From the NCBI GenBank assembly GCA_030744755.1, contig JASLPY010000006.1, forward strand, positions 55,749-119,748: DNA of 64,000 bases, written 5' to 3'. Of the stretch, positions 1-8,650 are shown in pieces (within the stretch, counting starts at the first letter, position 1; the number at the start of each line of letters is the position of its first letter). The stretch comes from Kiritimatiellia bacterium (GTDB taxonomy: Bacteria; Verrucomicrobiota; Kiritimatiellia; UBA8416; JADHWI01). Below the pieces are notes generated by a model. It made no database searches and was not told where the DNA came from. It saw nothing but the letters and a program-made list of their open reading frames with translations. The position numbers were made by a program, and so were the translations under genes.

Positions 1-813
1 ACTCTCCCATAAGGTGCGCCCGGTCTTCTTGTCCAGCGCCACCATGCTCTTACGCCTGCCGGGAGACGCATAGATCTGGCCCTCGTTGACCAGCAGCGAC
101 TCGGAATAACCCCATCCCCCCGGCCTCCCACCAAAGTCACCCATGTCGCGTGTCCAGATCTCCCTGCCGTCTCTCGTCCTGTAGCAGGCGATTTTGCCGT
201 TGCCTGACAGAAGATACAACTCGTCACCGTCAATTGTAGGTGTTGCCCGGGTGCCGGAGTGGCTCTTTGTCCACGATGGCCCGTGCGTGATCGTCCAGCG
301 TGATTTCCCGTTAAGGTCGTAGCTGAACACCCTGAGTTGGTCGCTGATGGCACCCGTCACGTAGACGCTGCCCGATGCAACCGCTACGCCGGAATAGCCC
401 TCGCCAATGTCGTTCTTCTCCCAGAGCCGCTTCGGCCCTCCCGGCGGCCAGGATTTCAGGAGCCCGGTTTCCGTCGATTTGCCGTCGCGCGCCGGCCCTC
501 GCCATCCGGGCCAATCCGTGCCGGAAGAAGACGACTTGGTACCGGCGCTTCTACGCAGGCTGTCAACATACGCGATGTCCTCAGGCGAGAGGGCGCTAAG
601 ACCAACGCGGAATTCTTTTCCCGATTCGTTTCGCAAGACGACCTGCGAACCCGTCTGTCTGATCAGCCTGGCCGTGATCTGCGTCCCCTTCCGGGATGTC
701 CAGGTACGATACCCGATGGGCTCAGCCTGTGCCCACGCGCAACGAACTGAAGTCATCACAACCAGAATACTAACGAACGTCTTAATAGCCGGCGGAATCG
801 ACAATCTCATCAT
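1..813 (-). CDS. Secreted SHD1/PQQ-like beta-propeller protein, C-terminus off the window
   Basis: The reading frame is open from an ATG pair at 813/810 to the left edge of the window, so at least 271 codons are present and the C-terminus is missing. AAGGAGG lies just upstream and its spacing favours the second ATG. The product starts with a signal peptide ending near AWAQA. An SLA1-homology-like segment follows (roughly residues 30-80; it begins YRTWTSRKGTQ), as often seen at the N-terminus of Planctomycete exported proteins. After WPGWRGPARDG come repeated propeller strands such as GKIACYRTRDGREIW and SMVALDKKTGRTLWE, typical of PQQ-binding-like propellers (outer-membrane BamB or quinoprotein type). 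A binding or scaffold role in the periplasm is likely. No catalytic residues can be judged from the part seen. Confidence 0.8.
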   Translation of the reverse strand, partial: MMRLSIPPAIKTFVSILVVMTSVRCAWAQAEPIGYRTWTSRKGTQITARLIRQTGSQVVLRNESGKEFRVGLSALSPEDIAYVDSLRRSAGTKSSSSGTDWPGWRGPARDGKSTETGLLKSWPPGGPKRLWEKNDIGEGYSGVAVASGSVYVTGAISDQLRVFSYDLNGKSRWTITHGPSWTKSHSGTRATPTIDGDELYLLSGNGKIACYRTRDGREIWTRDMGDFGGRPGGWGYSESLLVNEGQIYASPGRRKSMVALDKKTGRTLWES

Positions 814-1161
814 GCACCCTCCTTGTTTGACACAAGCGCAACGGCCCGCGGGTCACGTGAATATAGCACGTACAGGGGCGCCGCGCCAATAGGGGAAAGG
901 GGAATGCCGACACCTCTGAATCCTCACGGATTCAGCTACGGGAGAATCCTCACCCAAAGCGTAGCTCGATTCGCCCGCCTGCAGCGACTATGGCGCAGCC
1001 ATTGCGGGCAGGTTAGAATTCAGATCTCCGGAATAGGTATTCAAACACATTGCCGCCTGCTATGTTTCGTCCCATAGGGACTAACCAATCCCACCGTCGA
1101 CCCGCAAAACTTTTTTGTTGGTTTTTCGTTGGTTCTGAGGATACAGGGTGAGGAGAGATTC
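814..1161. other. Intergenic region upstream of the ECF sigma operon
   Basis: About 350 bases lie between the divergent PQQ-propeller gene and the sigma factor gene. The region must hold both promoters. I see no convincing -35/-10 pair, no RNA gene and no credible small ORF. A short inverted motif around ATTCAGCTACGGGAGAATCC (921-945) is unexplained. Confidence 0.4.
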
Positions 1162-1692
1162 ATGACCAAAGAGAATCATCGTCTGTTTCTTGAACATTTC
1201 TTACCGGTGGACAGCGTGCTGAGGGCCTACCTGCTGGCCGCAACCGGAGACATGCACGCGGCCGACGATCTCCTCCAGGAAGTATCGAGCGTGCTATGGG
1301 AGAAGTTTCAGGAATACGATGAAAACCGGCCGTTCGAAGGTTGGGCGGTAGGGATTGCACGGATGGAAGTCCTGAAGTGGCGACAGCGCCTGGCCCGGTC
1401 TCGTGAAGTTCTCTCGCCGGAAGCGGTAGAGAGCCTGGCGGACATGGCGGCAGGTCTCACAGGCGAAATAGATGACAGGGCAATCCATCTGCGCCGCTGT
1501 GTCGCGGGACTGAAAGAACGAACACGCAACTTGCTGAACCTCCGCTATTGGAAGGCCCTTCCGATTCAGGAAATTGCTAAAACACTCGGTAAGAACGTAG
1601 CGGCGATCGAGATGGCTCTCGTCCGCGTCCGCCGCCAGCTTCGGGAATGTGTCGAGCGCAGGCTGAAAAGCCTGGAAGGAGGTACGCCGTGA
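1162..1692 (+). CDS. ECF-type RNA polymerase sigma factor
   Basis: This 176-residue protein has the two conserved sigma-70 regions. Region 2 spans roughly residues 15-85 and includes DDLLQEVSSVLWEKF and the DNA-melting segment GWAVGIARMEVLKWRQ. Region 4 spans roughly 110-170 with a helix-turn-helix around IQEIAKTLGKNVAAIEMAL. It matches the Rhodopirellula/Verrucomicrobium subgroup of ECF factors. The ATG at 1162 is preceded by GAGGAGAG at 1149-1156; a longer TTG start at 1129 has no such support. The stop overlaps the next gene (GTGA at 1689-1692), so sigma factor and FecR-like protein are translationally coupled, as expected for a sigma/anti-sigma or sensor pair. Confidence 0.93.
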   Translation: MTKENHRLFLEHFLPVDSVLRAYLLAATGDMHAADDLLQEVSSVLWEKFQEYDENRPFEGWAVGIARMEVLKWRQRLARSREVLSPEAVESLADMAAGLTGEIDDRAIHLRRCVAGLKERTRNLLNLRYWKALPIQEIAKTLGKNVAAIEMALVRVRRQLRECVERRLKSLEGGTP

Positions 1693-3614
1693 GCGATTCA
1701 CTGGATGTACTGATTCTGCGCTACCTGGACGGAACGGCAGGCCCTGAGGATGTGCGCCGCCTGGACGAACGGCTGCGAAGCGATAAGGAAGCCCGCCACG
1801 CCCTGGTCGTTGCAGCGGCCCAGGATGTTCAGCTCAAACAGATTCTCGCCGGCGGCGCCATTTCCAAGAATCTGCAATTCCCGAACCGATCGCCATGGCG
1901 TTCTCGTGCTGTCGCGGCCGCCGCGGTGTTGATCGTCGGCCTTGGACTTGGGCTTCTTTTGAACCGCTACCCGGCACCCCTGGCCTCGGGATCGTACACA
2001 GTTGTCGGAGGAGGCGAGATAGAGCGTGGCTCGGTAGTTGCCACGAGCGAAGGGAATGGAACCATCACCCTCGGGAACTACTGCCGAGTGCGGATGGAAA
2101 CGAACAGTACGATTAAAGTCGAGGGAAAGAAATATGCGGAACAGGTGTTTCTACAGCAGGGCACGGTGCTCTGCGAAGCAGACCGCGGCGTAGGCGAATT
2201 CCGCGTTCGAACCACGATCGGAACGGTCTATGTGACAGGAACGAAGTTCACGGTGCAAATGCCTAACGAAGAGGGAGGAAGTGACATGTTTGACAAACGT
2301 ATGGTAGTGCAGGTGTTGGCGGGAGCAGTGTTGGTGAATGGAGCCTGGGGAACAACCGCGCTCCGCGCGGGCGAGGAGGCTTCGCTGCCGCCTCCGGAGA
2401 CAATGATAGGAGACATTGTTGCAAACCTCGACTTGCCGGCAGATACACAGAAGAAGATGGGCCGTACACTTTCGGCCTCCCGCGTGGCGGAGCTTCGTGC
2501 ATCGTACCGGGCAGAGATGCGCGGAGATCTCTTTGACGCGGCACGTAGCAAGCTCCAGTCAACAATGCCGAAGATCATGCCTGACAAGGTCAGCCCCAAG
2601 GTCCGGGCCATACGGAGCAAGAAACGCGCAGGCCCTCCAAGCAAGGCCGACATCGCCCGCATCCGCATGGCATCACAGAAAAGGGCACGAAAGATCATGA
2701 TGAATGTTCTCCATGAAACCGCTGACGAATTGACCGGGGAGGCCATGAAGGACGACCGTCTCATCGCGTGGCTACTGGCGAAGACAGTCCGGGCAAAACT
2801 GCCCGGGGAGAAGATTGCGGCCTTCGACACGGCGGTGAAGGAAGCGGGTGCATCAGACCGGGAACCGGATTACATCACCCGGGCCGAAGCAGCAATTGAA
2901 GATACCATCAAGTCATACGACCCGGATATCACCGGTATCATCGATCTGGAGACGGGCAAGGTCATCGTGAGCGACGAGGAGCTTGGCGTTCCATTGAAGG
3001 ATGACGCGCTTGCCGAACGCATCGCCAGGACATTGAACGGCAAACTGGCGGACCTTGGCATAGATGCAGAGAAGATGAAGCCCATCACTCCCATGCTGAC
3101 GAACGTGGAGATAGAGGGTGCACGCGCAAACTATTGTATAGCCGTACGCGCCCGCCTTTTCGAGGCCGCACGAAAAAAACAGGTAACCGCGTTGCCGGAG
3201 AAGATGCCCACCATCGTACAGTCGAAGGTCATGGCCATTCGTACGCGCGTCCGTGCCGGGGGGCCACCGGCCCCGGCGGAAATCGCACGAATCCAGGGAG
3301 CAGTTATGAAGAAGACCCGTGCGATAATGATGCACAACCTGCATGACACCGCTGACGCCGTAGCCGTGAAAGTGGTAAAGGACGAGAAACTGGTGACGGC
3401 CTACATTGCTTCGGCAATCAAGGAGAAACTGCCGGAGGACAAGAAGGCGGAGCTTGACGCTGCACTCCAGAAAGCAGGAATCACGGGCGATGAATCGCCG
3501 TACATTGCAGAGATCGAGGGACGGATCGAATTGGCAATCGAGACCCATGATCCCGACCTGGCGGGTATCGTCAGCCCGGTAACGGGTAAGGTGATTGTAG
3601 AAGATAACGGGTAG
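1689..3614 (+). CDS. FecR-domain membrane protein with duplicated C-terminal domain
   Basis: Translation starts at GTG 1689, behind GGAGG at 1677-1681 and overlapping the sigma stop, giving 641 residues. A short cytoplasmic N-terminus (SDSLDVLILRYLDGTAG) resembles anti-sigma N-domains. One membrane helix (AVAAAAVLIVGLGLGLLL) follows near residue 75-95. A FecR domain runs from about 100 to 220 (GTVLCEADRGVGEFRVRTT, IGTVYVTGTKFTV). The remaining part is two diverged copies of a ~165-residue helical domain, at about 265-430 and 455-641. Shared landmarks are DLFDAARSK / RLFEAARKK, MPKIMP / LPEKMP, VRAIRSKKRAG / VMAIRTRVRAG, ARKIMMNVLHETAD / TRAIMMHNLHDTAD and TGKVIVSDE / TGKVIVEDN. I do not recognise this repeated domain. 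Probable role: regulator of the upstream sigma factor with a periplasmic sensing part. Confidence 0.85.
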   Translation: MSDSLDVLILRYLDGTAGPEDVRRLDERLRSDKEARHALVVAAAQDVQLKQILAGGAISKNLQFPNRSPWRSRAVAAAAVLIVGLGLGLLLNRYPAPLASGSYTVVGGGEIERGSVVATSEGNGTITLGNYCRVRMETNSTIKVEGKKYAEQVFLQQGTVLCEADRGVGEFRVRTTIGTVYVTGTKFTVQMPNEEGGSDMFDKRMVVQVLAGAVLVNGAWGTTALRAGEEASLPPPETMIGDIVANLDLPADTQKKMGRTLSASRVAELRASYRAEMRGDLFDAARSKLQSTMPKIMPDKVSPKVRAIRSKKRAGPPSKADIARIRMASQKRARKIMMNVLHETADELTGEAMKDDRLIAWLLAKTVRAKLPGEKIAAFDTAVKEAGASDREPDYITRAEAAIEDTIKSYDPDITGIIDLETGKVIVSDEELGVPLKDDALAERIARTLNGKLADLGIDAEKMKPITPMLTNVEIEGARANYCIAVRARLFEAARKKQVTALPEKMPTIVQSKVMAIRTRVRAGGPPAPAEIARIQGAVMKKTRAIMMHNLHDTADAVAVKVVKDEKLVTAYIASAIKEKLPEDKKAELDAALQKAGITGDESPYIAEIEGRIELAIETHDPDLAGIVSPVTGKVIVEDNG

Positions 3615-3625
3615 CGGGAGCGGCC

Positions 3626-5692
3626 ATGACGACAGGAACTAAACAGTCCCACCCAGAAGACACGCCGTTGAAAGACGCGTCCCATAGCGGTGCAATGGGA
3701 GGGGCAGCGGCCTCGCTGCCCGCGGACGCCGAGGCCGGCGTCCCTCCCGTGGAAGCACAAAGGCATAGCCAATGGACTCCGCCCACCCACGAAGTACGGG
3801 GTCTTGAGAAGCAGAATGAGACCTCAGACACCGGAAAGCGCAAGGGAAAACTTGCGGCAATAGGCCATTGTCTGCTCAGGATCCTCGGGTTCTTTGTGAT
3901 CCTCGAACCGATCTGGATGCTGCTGCCGTTCGCGGGATTCCTGTATGGATCAGGGCTGCGTATCCAGGTCCTGGCGCGGCATTCGCAGACGGCCTGGCTT
4001 ACTCATTTCGTTTTTCCGGTTCTGACCCTGGGAATGACTGGGCCGATCCTGGTCGTTCTGGGTTTCCTTATATTCCTGGTAGGCGCGGGGCAGATCTATT
4101 CCGCCAAGTTGTTCAAAAAGGGAATGGTCAAGGGTGGATTGTATGCCGTGGTGCGACATCCTCAGTACACGGCTCTCACCTTCTTCGGTGTAGGCCTGCT
4201 TCTTGCCTGGGGCCGTGCGATCATGTTCCTGGCTTTCTTCCTGATGATGTATCTCTATTACTACCTCGCAAAAAACGAAGAACGTAAATGCATCGAGCTG
4301 TTCGGTGACGAGTACGAGGCATACCGTCGGCGCACATCGTTCTGTATTCCGGGAGACATTTTCATAAAGAAGCTTGTAGCCGGGCTTCCTTCCATTCCCC
4401 TACCCCGCCCGCTCCGGGCCACCTTGTTGTTTGCGCTGACCATATTCCTGGCTTTCGGTCTCATGTGGCTGATAACGGCCATTCGGATCAGCGCCCGGAC
4501 CGTGCCGTTCATGACGGCAACGGTACCGTTCGGCGAGCAGCAGGAAACAGCTCCCGGGATGCTTGAAGGAAGGACGGCAGGCGTGCCTTTCGTTGCCTCT
4601 GAAAGAGTTCTTGTTGTCCGTGGCCCGTGGCGAAATTCCGCCGCCCCAGGATTTGCCGAAACCGTTCTCCGACGCGCGCTTCGTTCTGACGCCATGGCTG
4701 GATTCCTTGAGTTCCTGGAAGAGCCATCGCGAGAAGTGGCGATAATATTCTGCGCACCTTTTACACCGCCAAAAGAGGAACCCGAGATCGGCAAGCGGTT
4801 CATGCCCACGGATTCCAAGCGGCGCGGGCCCATGCCGGATCCGGACGGTCCGGACCGTGCGCGGCTGATCGTGATGAGGTGCGAACTGGTTGAGGGCGCA
4901 ACCATCACCGATGCGATCATGGACCGATCCAAGCGACGTATTGCCCAGGGCGCCGTGGCGTGGATTGATCTGTCAAAGAAATCAGACGAGGACTTCGTGG
5001 TTCGCGGCCCAAATAACATGGGCAGACCCGGGTTCCCAATGCCGGAAGGACTGGGAGAAGACCGATGGGATTATCTTGCCGGACATCTCGAAGAGCGGGA
5101 GGCCCTGCTGCCAAAGCCGAGTGAGATTGCGGCGAGGCCTGTGCCGGCACCGGCTTCAAGCACGGATCTCGTGTTCGTTCAGGCACCGGTCCTCAGAACC
5201 CGCATCCAGCCGGAAGGCTGGTTCGGGCACCATGCAGGAACGACAAAGGGAAAGGACGCCTCTGAAGCGGAGGGAAATCGCTTCGCGATGGACATTCTCG
5301 ACCGCCTGGCCAACTCATCTTCTTTTCATGAGCGCCTTAAACGGTTCGGTGCCGGCGGCGACACCGTGCCGGTCGCTTTTCCTAGACCGGGCCCCAACTG
5401 GTATCGCGAACACCGTGTCCAGTACAGGGAGACGGAAGATGGGTCGTGGCAACGAGTCGGTGCCACGCCGCAGATAAGCGTCTTCGTCATGCTGGTACGT
5501 AAAGAAGCGAATCTCGCATACGATCAGCTGTTCGCGCCGTCACATGGCGACGACAGGGAGATCCTCGGCGCTTTCATCGCTGAAGTTGACTTCTCCGTTG
5601 ATCCGCCGGACGATTCCGTATACGAGATCACCATCATCGGGCCAAGGCGCGATCTGGAAGAGAGATGGCGATTCTTCCTCAGCGGGCTTTGA
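3626..5692 (+). CDS. ICMT/PEMT-like membrane methyltransferase with long C-terminal extension
   Basis: The 688-residue product has several hydrophobic helices between about residues 75 and 230. It carries the isoprenylcysteine/phospholipid methyltransferase signature LYAVVRHPQYTAL ... LAKNEERKC ... FGDEYEAYRRRT (around 170-235), which binds S-adenosylmethionine at the membrane. Another hydrophobic helix follows near 255-280, then ~400 residues with no domain I recognise. The gene begins 11 bases after the FecR-domain stop, so it probably belongs to the sigma operon. The N-terminal ~45 residues are odd: bases 3697-3750 are a copy of a GC-rich palindromic repeat found elsewhere between genes, read here in frame. 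No better in-frame start exists before the first helix, so the repeat appears to be translated. The natural substrate is unknown. Confidence 0.8.
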   Translation: MTTGTKQSHPEDTPLKDASHSGAMGGAAASLPADAEAGVPPVEAQRHSQWTPPTHEVRGLEKQNETSDTGKRKGKLAAIGHCLLRILGFFVILEPIWMLLPFAGFLYGSGLRIQVLARHSQTAWLTHFVFPVLTLGMTGPILVVLGFLIFLVGAGQIYSAKLFKKGMVKGGLYAVVRHPQYTALTFFGVGLLLAWGRAIMFLAFFLMMYLYYYLAKNEERKCIELFGDEYEAYRRRTSFCIPGDIFIKKLVAGLPSIPLPRPLRATLLFALTIFLAFGLMWLITAIRISARTVPFMTATVPFGEQQETAPGMLEGRTAGVPFVASERVLVVRGPWRNSAAPGFAETVLRRALRSDAMAGFLEFLEEPSREVAIIFCAPFTPPKEEPEIGKRFMPTDSKRRGPMPDPDGPDRARLIVMRCELVEGATITDAIMDRSKRRIAQGAVAWIDLSKKSDEDFVVRGPNNMGRPGFPMPEGLGEDRWDYLAGHLEEREALLPKPSEIAARPVPAPASSTDLVFVQAPVLRTRIQPEGWFGHHAGTTKGKDASEAEGNRFAMDILDRLANSSSFHERLKRFGAGGDTVPVAFPRPGPNWYREHRVQYRETEDGSWQRVGATPQISVFVMLVRKEANLAYDQLFAPSHGDDREILGAFIAEVDFSVDPPDDSVYEITIIGPRRDLEERWRFFLSGL
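3697..3750 (+). repeat. GC-rich palindromic repeat, family A, copy inside a CDS
   Basis: This 54-bp unit begins GGGAGGGGCAGCGGCC and ends GTCCCTCCCGT. It contains two hairpins, GGCAGCGGCCTCGCTGCC and GACGCCGAGGCCGGCGTC. Near-identical copies lie at 15905-15958, 34785-34838 and 59318-59371, and a half-unit occurs at 24228 and 25295. Similarity continues ~30 bp downstream in three copies (GGCATAGCCAA-like). Here it lies inside the 5' end of the methyltransferase reading frame. Confidence 0.9.
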
Positions 5693-5768
5693 ATTGCATG
5701 CGGCAGTAGAGACACTACGAAACACGCGAAAAGCGCGAAAAGGGATTGTTGTGGCGTTTTTTGGGGAT

Positions 5769-5824
5769 GGACCTCTCGGAGATAGGTCCCTACTTCCAGA
5801 GTACATGCCTATCTCCGAGAGGCA
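5769..5824. repeat. Inverted-repeat element with CCTCTCGGAGATAGG core
   Basis: Two oppositely oriented copies of CCTCTCGGAGATAGG, each extended into a small palindrome, lie between two convergent genes. The same core bounds the element at 13922-14054. It could also end transcription from either side. Confidence 0.75.
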
Positions 5825-5845
5825 TGACCCCACTGGAGCGACACA

Positions 5846-8347
5846 TTACTGCTTCTTCGCTACCTCATCGGCCTGTGGTGAGTCCACCACCTTGGCACCG
5901 TTTCGGATTGCTGCGCGGACCTTCTGCTCTATGCGCTGGTACTTCTCGTTGTGAGCCTTTCGCTGCGCATCGGCCGGGTGGAGGGTTGAGAATCCCGGCA
6001 TGTCGGCACGGGGGAGTTCTGCTAGTGATTTCTTGCCGGCTTCAATGATAGCGAAGACCTCTGCCCGGGCACCGGCATCTTCAACCAGCTTCAGGCAGGG
6101 GCTCATATCAGGCCGGTCGAAGCTGACTACAGGGCCAGTGTAAAGATAGGCATGCTGCATAGTGCGTTCCGACAATCCGGTAAGCTTCATGAAGCGCCCG
6201 GTCTGCTGCCTGGTAAGAGGATTACGCCCCGGTGACGGTCCGTTTCGGGCCGAGTAACCAGTCGGGTAGTACGGGGAGTTCAGATCGATCCATGTGATGA
6301 GCCTGTCCATGTCTTCTTTGCTGAGTTTTAATTCGACTCGTAACGGCGCATTAGCCTCGGGCCCAATAGGAAGCGGGTGGCCGTTCTTGAGATGCTTAAT
6401 GAGAGGGCTTGTGAGCGATCCCCAGGTCTTGGCAGGCATGTGACCGGCGGGACCGGCACCTATGGCGCCGGTGTAGCCTTTGCTCTGCAACTCACTGTAC
6501 GAGGCGTTAAAACCGAAGCCCTTGTCGCCGGCCAGGATGATCTTCTTTGCGCCCTTGCCGCCGAAGTCATGGCATTTCACGCAGTGCTTATCCAGAATGG
6601 GCTGTATCTCCGACAGGTAGTTAAAACGTCGCGGCTTGCCGTACCAGGTCTTTAGAGCGCTGGGGACACGCCTGAGCGCAAGGGAAGCTTTGCTTGGTGC
6701 AGAAGGTACTCCGGCAGTTGCACGGGATTCGTGACATCCCACGCATCCCCGGCGTTCACCGGAATGGATGGAAGTCCCCGAACGCATGCTCTGAACCATC
6801 ATTCCGTTCTCATCGAGAAGCTGAAAGTAGACGAACCGGTCGGATGGAACGTAGAAGGAGGCGCTGCCGTCACTCTCAACCGGAGCCGTACCAAGTATTC
6901 GCTTGGCGATAAAGCCCGACCACCCGATGGCGCCTTCCTGGTGCCCTAGAGCTCTCCATATGTGACCGCTTTTGCCCTGTTTGCTCAAGGCCTCGACGAC
7001 GCGGATGTACTTGATTGAACCGGGCTCCACTCCTTCCATGTGGGTGCCTTTGTAGACGTTCTGAACGTAGAAGTGACCATCATTGTTCTTGTAGTCACGG
7101 GTGGAGGCAATTGCTACAGGCTTACGCGAGGGCACAAGCGGCATGGGATCGTAACATCCGGGTTTCTCCTCGTAGATTCTAACCTCATTCCCTTCGATGT
7201 CTCCGAGACAGATTACGCCGGGTGATTGTCGGTCGGGCGCCACAACGAACAGAAAGTACCTGTCGTTCAAGGGGAACGGGGTGTTGTACCACGGGCGTAC
7301 GCTGTTCAGGTCATCAGGCCACCTGTGGAAGCGGTAGTTGTGATCCTCGGTGAGGAGGGCCCGTGCTTTTTCCGGCCAGATACCGTACATCTTGTTGCTG
7401 CCACTTTTCGAGTTCTGCTCAGTAAGAACCATCTTGTCCGGGCTATCGAAGCGCTCGATAATGTCAGCCGGCCAGGTGCGTAGGATCGGACTGCGGCCGT
7501 CAACGGCCTCGCGCGTATCCAGAATTGCCAGGGCTCCGCCGAGAGAACCGTGGTGGGTGCCGAGGGTGCAGATGATCCTGCCGTCTGGCATCATCCGTGC
7601 CGTCCATGGCGACGCCGGGTGGGCGGTATTGTTACCATAGACTATTGCCTGGTTGGCGCCGTCGGGATTCGTGATCCAGAAGCCGTGACCATCTCCGAAG
7701 TTGCGGTCAACATAGTCCCAGCGGTTGTAGAGAATTCGACCGTCCGGCGTGAGCGAGAGCTCATTCTCGTGCACCGTGCTGCGGGTGATCTGATGAATGT
7801 TGGCCCCATCACTGTCCATGCGGAAAATCTGTGGCACGAGCTGCCCTGCACAGGGCACGATCTTCAGGTCGCGGGTGGAGCAAAAAGCAATCTTGCCGTC
7901 GGGCAGATAGATGGGGTCAACGTCATAAACATCTTCCGCAAAGGTGAGCTGTTTCGGCGCAATCTCGCCTTCTTCTGAGAAAAGGGCGCCCGGATCGACA
8001 TCAATCTCGTAGATGTGGAACTTGTCGCCCTTGGTTTTGCACATGGAAAAAACGATGTGCTTGCCGTCGAAGTTGACGCAGGGACGTCGGATGATTCCCT
8101 GGGGGGCCGAGACGAGAACACGCGTCTTGCCCGAAGATGGGTCGAGGACCTTCAGCTTCGCACCCATTTTGGTGTAACAGTTCGGGACCATGTAGTTGTG
8201 TGTCCCATCGCGGTCAGGCACGCGGACAGTGAACAGGATGGGGGTGTTGCCGAGAACTGCTTTCGGATCGAGTCCGCCCGAGGTACCGTCGTCGGCCGCC
8301 CGAAGTGCGGTTGTAACGAGAAACAGGAGTATTATCAGTTTTTTCAT
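5846..8347 (-). CDS. HzsA-related secreted c-type cytochrome-like protein
   Basis: The 833-residue protein has a clear signal peptide (KKLIILLFLVTTALRA). A TolB/WD-like propeller follows (for example YLPDGKIAFCSTRDL, LTPDGRILYNRWDYVDR). Then comes the region typical of the hydrazine synthase alpha-subunit middle-domain family (GTAPVESDGSASFYVPSDR, around 485-505). Two heme-c motifs are visible: CVGCH at 535-539 and CVKCH at 589-593, the second in the family signature ILDKHCVKCHD. The protein should be exported and matured by a cytochrome c system. Function in non-anammox bacteria is not established. The neighbouring genes do not include HzsB or HzsC, so hydrazine synthesis is not implied. Four paralogs are in this window. 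Confidence 0.88.
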   Translation of the reverse strand: MKKLIILLFLVTTALRAADDGTSGGLDPKAVLGNTPILFTVRVPDRDGTHNYMVPNCYTKMGAKLKVLDPSSGKTRVLVSAPQGIIRRPCVNFDGKHIVFSMCKTKGDKFHIYEIDVDPGALFSEEGEIAPKQLTFAEDVYDVDPIYLPDGKIAFCSTRDLKIVPCAGQLVPQIFRMDSDGANIHQITRSTVHENELSLTPDGRILYNRWDYVDRNFGDGHGFWITNPDGANQAIVYGNNTAHPASPWTARMMPDGRIICTLGTHHGSLGGALAILDTREAVDGRSPILRTWPADIIERFDSPDKMVLTEQNSKSGSNKMYGIWPEKARALLTEDHNYRFHRWPDDLNSVRPWYNTPFPLNDRYFLFVVAPDRQSPGVICLGDIEGNEVRIYEEKPGCYDPMPLVPSRKPVAIASTRDYKNNDGHFYVQNVYKGTHMEGVEPGSIKYIRVVEALSKQGKSGHIWRALGHQEGAIGWSGFIAKRILGTAPVESDGSASFYVPSDRFVYFQLLDENGMMVQSMRSGTSIHSGERRGCVGCHESRATAGVPSAPSKASLALRRVPSALKTWYGKPRRFNYLSEIQPILDKHCVKCHDFGGKGAKKIILAGDKGFGFNASYSELQSKGYTGAIGAGPAGHMPAKTWGSLTSPLIKHLKNGHPLPIGPEANAPLRVELKLSKEDMDRLITWIDLNSPYYPTGYSARNGPSPGRNPLTRQQTGRFMKLTGLSERTMQHAYLYTGPVVSFDRPDMSPCLKLVEDAGARAEVFAIIEAGKKSLAELPRADMPGFSTLHPADAQRKAHNEKYQRIEQKVRAAIRNGAKVVDSPQADEVAKKQ

Positions 8348-8444
8348 GCTGTATTCAGAAGCATAGTTGATCGGGGAGGAAAGCAGTAGTCAAAATGTCT
8401 GCCGTCCATTCGCCAGGGACTGGATCTACTTTTCGCATCTCACT

Positions 8445-8507
8445 AGTAGGTGTGCCCCAGGCCCTGGGGCACACCAGGGGCGGGTCAGGGCCTGACCCAC
8501 CCCTACT
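8445..8507. repeat. Double-hairpin palindromic element with AGTAG...CTACT tips
   Basis: Two perfect or near-perfect palindromes sit side by side. One is centred in GTGCCCCAGGCCCTGGGGCAC (8450-8474) and the other is GGGTCAGGGCCTGACCC (8482-8498). They are bounded by AGTAG at 8445 and CTACT at 8503. It lies in the ~300-base gap between a leftward HzsA-related gene and the aminotransferase. The rest of that gap (8348-8650) shows nothing recognisable. Confidence 0.85.
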
Positions 8508-8650
8508 TGGACTCATCCACTCGGGCTGTGCTGTGGCAAGCCAATGCCAAACGTTCTCGCTACAGAGACGTGCCACTGCGGAACCTCTTTCTTGACTCCA
8601 TCCGACAAACGATATCTACTTTCCGGAACATTTCCAGCGAGGAGAGCTTT

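Noticed and set aside
823..1077. Small ORF upstream of the sigma factor
   Set aside because: There is no ribosome site, no similarity to anything I recognise, and composition unlike neighbouring genes.
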